From Flavobacteriales bacterium (GTDB lineage Bacteria > Bacteroidota > Bacteroidia > Flavobacteriales_D > Sanyastnellaceae), in assembly GCA_028823435.1 (NCBI GenBank), contig JAPKBK010000097.1, positions 1 through 6,926 of the forward strand: a DNA stretch of 6,926 nucleotides, in the 5' to 3' direction. How positions within the stretch are numbered: position 1 is the first letter of the stretch; each line of letters begins with the position of its first letter. Below the pieces are notes generated by a model. It worked only from the letters and a program-made list of their open reading frames with translations. It had not been told where the DNA came from and ran no database searches. Positions 6,038 through 6,926 of the stretch are shown piece after piece. Position numbers and translations under genes: made by a program.

Positions 6038-6926
6038 GTGGGTAAGAAAAGTAAGTCGCGATTTGGAATAGATACGTTTATTCTTGGGCCTGCTGTCGCA
6101 CTTATTGCTGGCGCCAAATTATCTGAGCTGATCTCTCCTGAAATATTCCCTTTTCTGGCTTTCTGTGGTTTGGTGTTCCCGGCAGCGCTTTTGATGTTTG
6201 CGCTGGGCGTCGTCTTGCGTTTGATTCGAAGAGATTGGAAGGGAATGATTTGGCCTGTATTGTTCATGTTCTGGATACAAAATAGCGTCATTCTCACCAT
6301 CGGAGGGTGGGGGACATATTCTGAAGTGAGCGCGGATTCAAATGAGATTTCTATCGGGACGTACAATGTGCGAAGAATGGATGAGTACAAGTGGCTAGAA
6401 GGTGATAAAACACGTGATGAGATTGTTTCTTGGCTGTCCGAAAATAAATTCGATGTGATGTGTTTTCAAGAATTGCCTTCATCCATGAGACGCAAGGTGT
6501 CAAATGCTTTAGGGACGAAAGAAATAGTCATCAATAAAAGGGGCTCCGGTCCGGCCATTGCAACGTCTTTACAAATTGCCACATTTGGACCGTGGTTTGC
6601 GCCAGGGGAGGACATCCCACGTGGGATTTTTGCAGATTTAATCCAAAATGGAGATACGGTGCGGATTTTCAATGTCCATCTGCAGTCAGTGGGACTTGAG
6701 GGAGGTGATTATGAAGCCGTGAGGGAGGGGCCTGATTCGGAACAGCGCAAGAGGCTATTCTCTAGGCTGTCCGCTGCGTATGTCGCACGCGCCACTCAAG
6801 CTCGTGCCTTACGTGAGGTGTTAGATACAAGTCCACACCCCGTCATTTTATTGGGAGATTTCAACGATACGCCCGTTTCGTTTGCGCTTTCAACATTAAA
6901 AGCGTCTGATTCATGGCCGCTTTTTG
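6038..6926 (+). CDS. Membrane-anchored endonuclease/exonuclease/phosphatase family protein (3' partial)
   Basis: The reading frame is open from 6038 to the window edge (296 codons), so the C-terminus is missing. The GTG at 6038, one base after the rhomboid 2 stop, is chosen because it gives a basic N-terminus (VGKKSKSRFG) followed by three hydrophobic helices at about 11-28, 37-62 and 68-90, the usual layout of Bacteroidota members. The soluble domain then shows the family's metal-dependent hydrolase motifs: GTYNVRR (N110), CFQELP (catalytic E145), FNVHLQS (H214) and LLGDFNDTPVS (D274, N276). The last motif, with the final catalytic His, lies beyond the window. Members include nucleases, phosphatases and sphingomyelinase-like phosphodiesterases, so the substrate is not predictable. 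Positive residues at the N-terminus and between helices 2 and 3 suggest that the catalytic domain faces the periplasm. Confidence 0.9.
   Translation, partial: MGKKSKSRFGIDTFILGPAVALIAGAKLSELISPEIFPFLAFCGLVFPAALLMFALGVVLRLIRRDWKGMIWPVLFMFWIQNSVILTIGGWGTYSEVSADSNEISIGTYNVRRMDEYKWLEGDKTRDEIVSWLSENKFDVMCFQELPSSMRRKVSNALGTKEIVINKRGSGPAIATSLQIATFGPWFAPGEDIPRGIFADLIQNGDTVRIFNVHLQSVGLEGGDYEAVREGPDSEQRKRLFSRLSAAYVARATQARALREVLDTSPHPVILLGDFNDTPVSFALSTLKASDSWPLF

Noticed and set aside
6025..6390. 121-codon open frame on the minus strand at the start of the last gene
   Set aside because: The + strand encodes a clear three-helix anchor and the first endonuclease/exonuclease/phosphatase motif here; the antisense product has no support.

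Overview
This window looks like a chromosomal housekeeping segment from a member of the Bacteroidota, probably in or near the Flavobacteriales. The pointers are protein-level. There is a long, plant/cyanobacterial-like IspH. A mutL, rhomboid, rhomboid, endonuclease/exonuclease/phosphatase run matches the gene order I recall from this phylum. The second rhomboid carries a short C-terminal cytoplasmic motif that I associate with Bacteroidota rhomboids. Most start codons lack a Shine-Dalgarno sequence and instead follow A-rich DNA. I cannot name a genus from the sequence alone. No RNA gene, mobile element, CRISPR array or prophage is visible.

All genes read on the + strand. Region 1 (1-760) holds the 3' end of a saccharopine dehydrogenase-type gene and a short, Trp-rich gene of unknown function starting 5 bases later. 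It closes with a clear rho-independent terminator (736-760). Region 2 (761-866) is a promoter-bearing gap of about 105 bases.

Region 3 (867-6926) is a tightly packed run of six genes with no internal terminator: ispH, a small basic one-helix membrane protein, mutL, rhomboid 1, rhomboid 2 and a membrane-anchored endonuclease/exonuclease/phosphatase protein cut by the window end. Junctions are +23 bases, an 8-base overlap, a 1-base overlap (taATG), +11 bases and +1 base, so co-transcription is likely. The proteins serve unrelated jobs: isoprenoid precursor synthesis, DNA mismatch repair, intramembrane proteolysis and a probably periplasm-facing phosphodiesterase-like enzyme. This reads as a conserved co-expression block, not a pathway.

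The points most worth a second look are in MutL and in the small proteins. The MutL C-terminal domain has lost the residues of the metal-dependent endonuclease site but keeps a good match to the sliding-clamp-binding motif. The ispH start sits almost on top of the best promoter -7 candidate. The small membrane protein is of a kind easily misnamed as a riboflavin synthase subunit. I see no convincing novel multi-gene system such as a defence, toxin or secretion locus.
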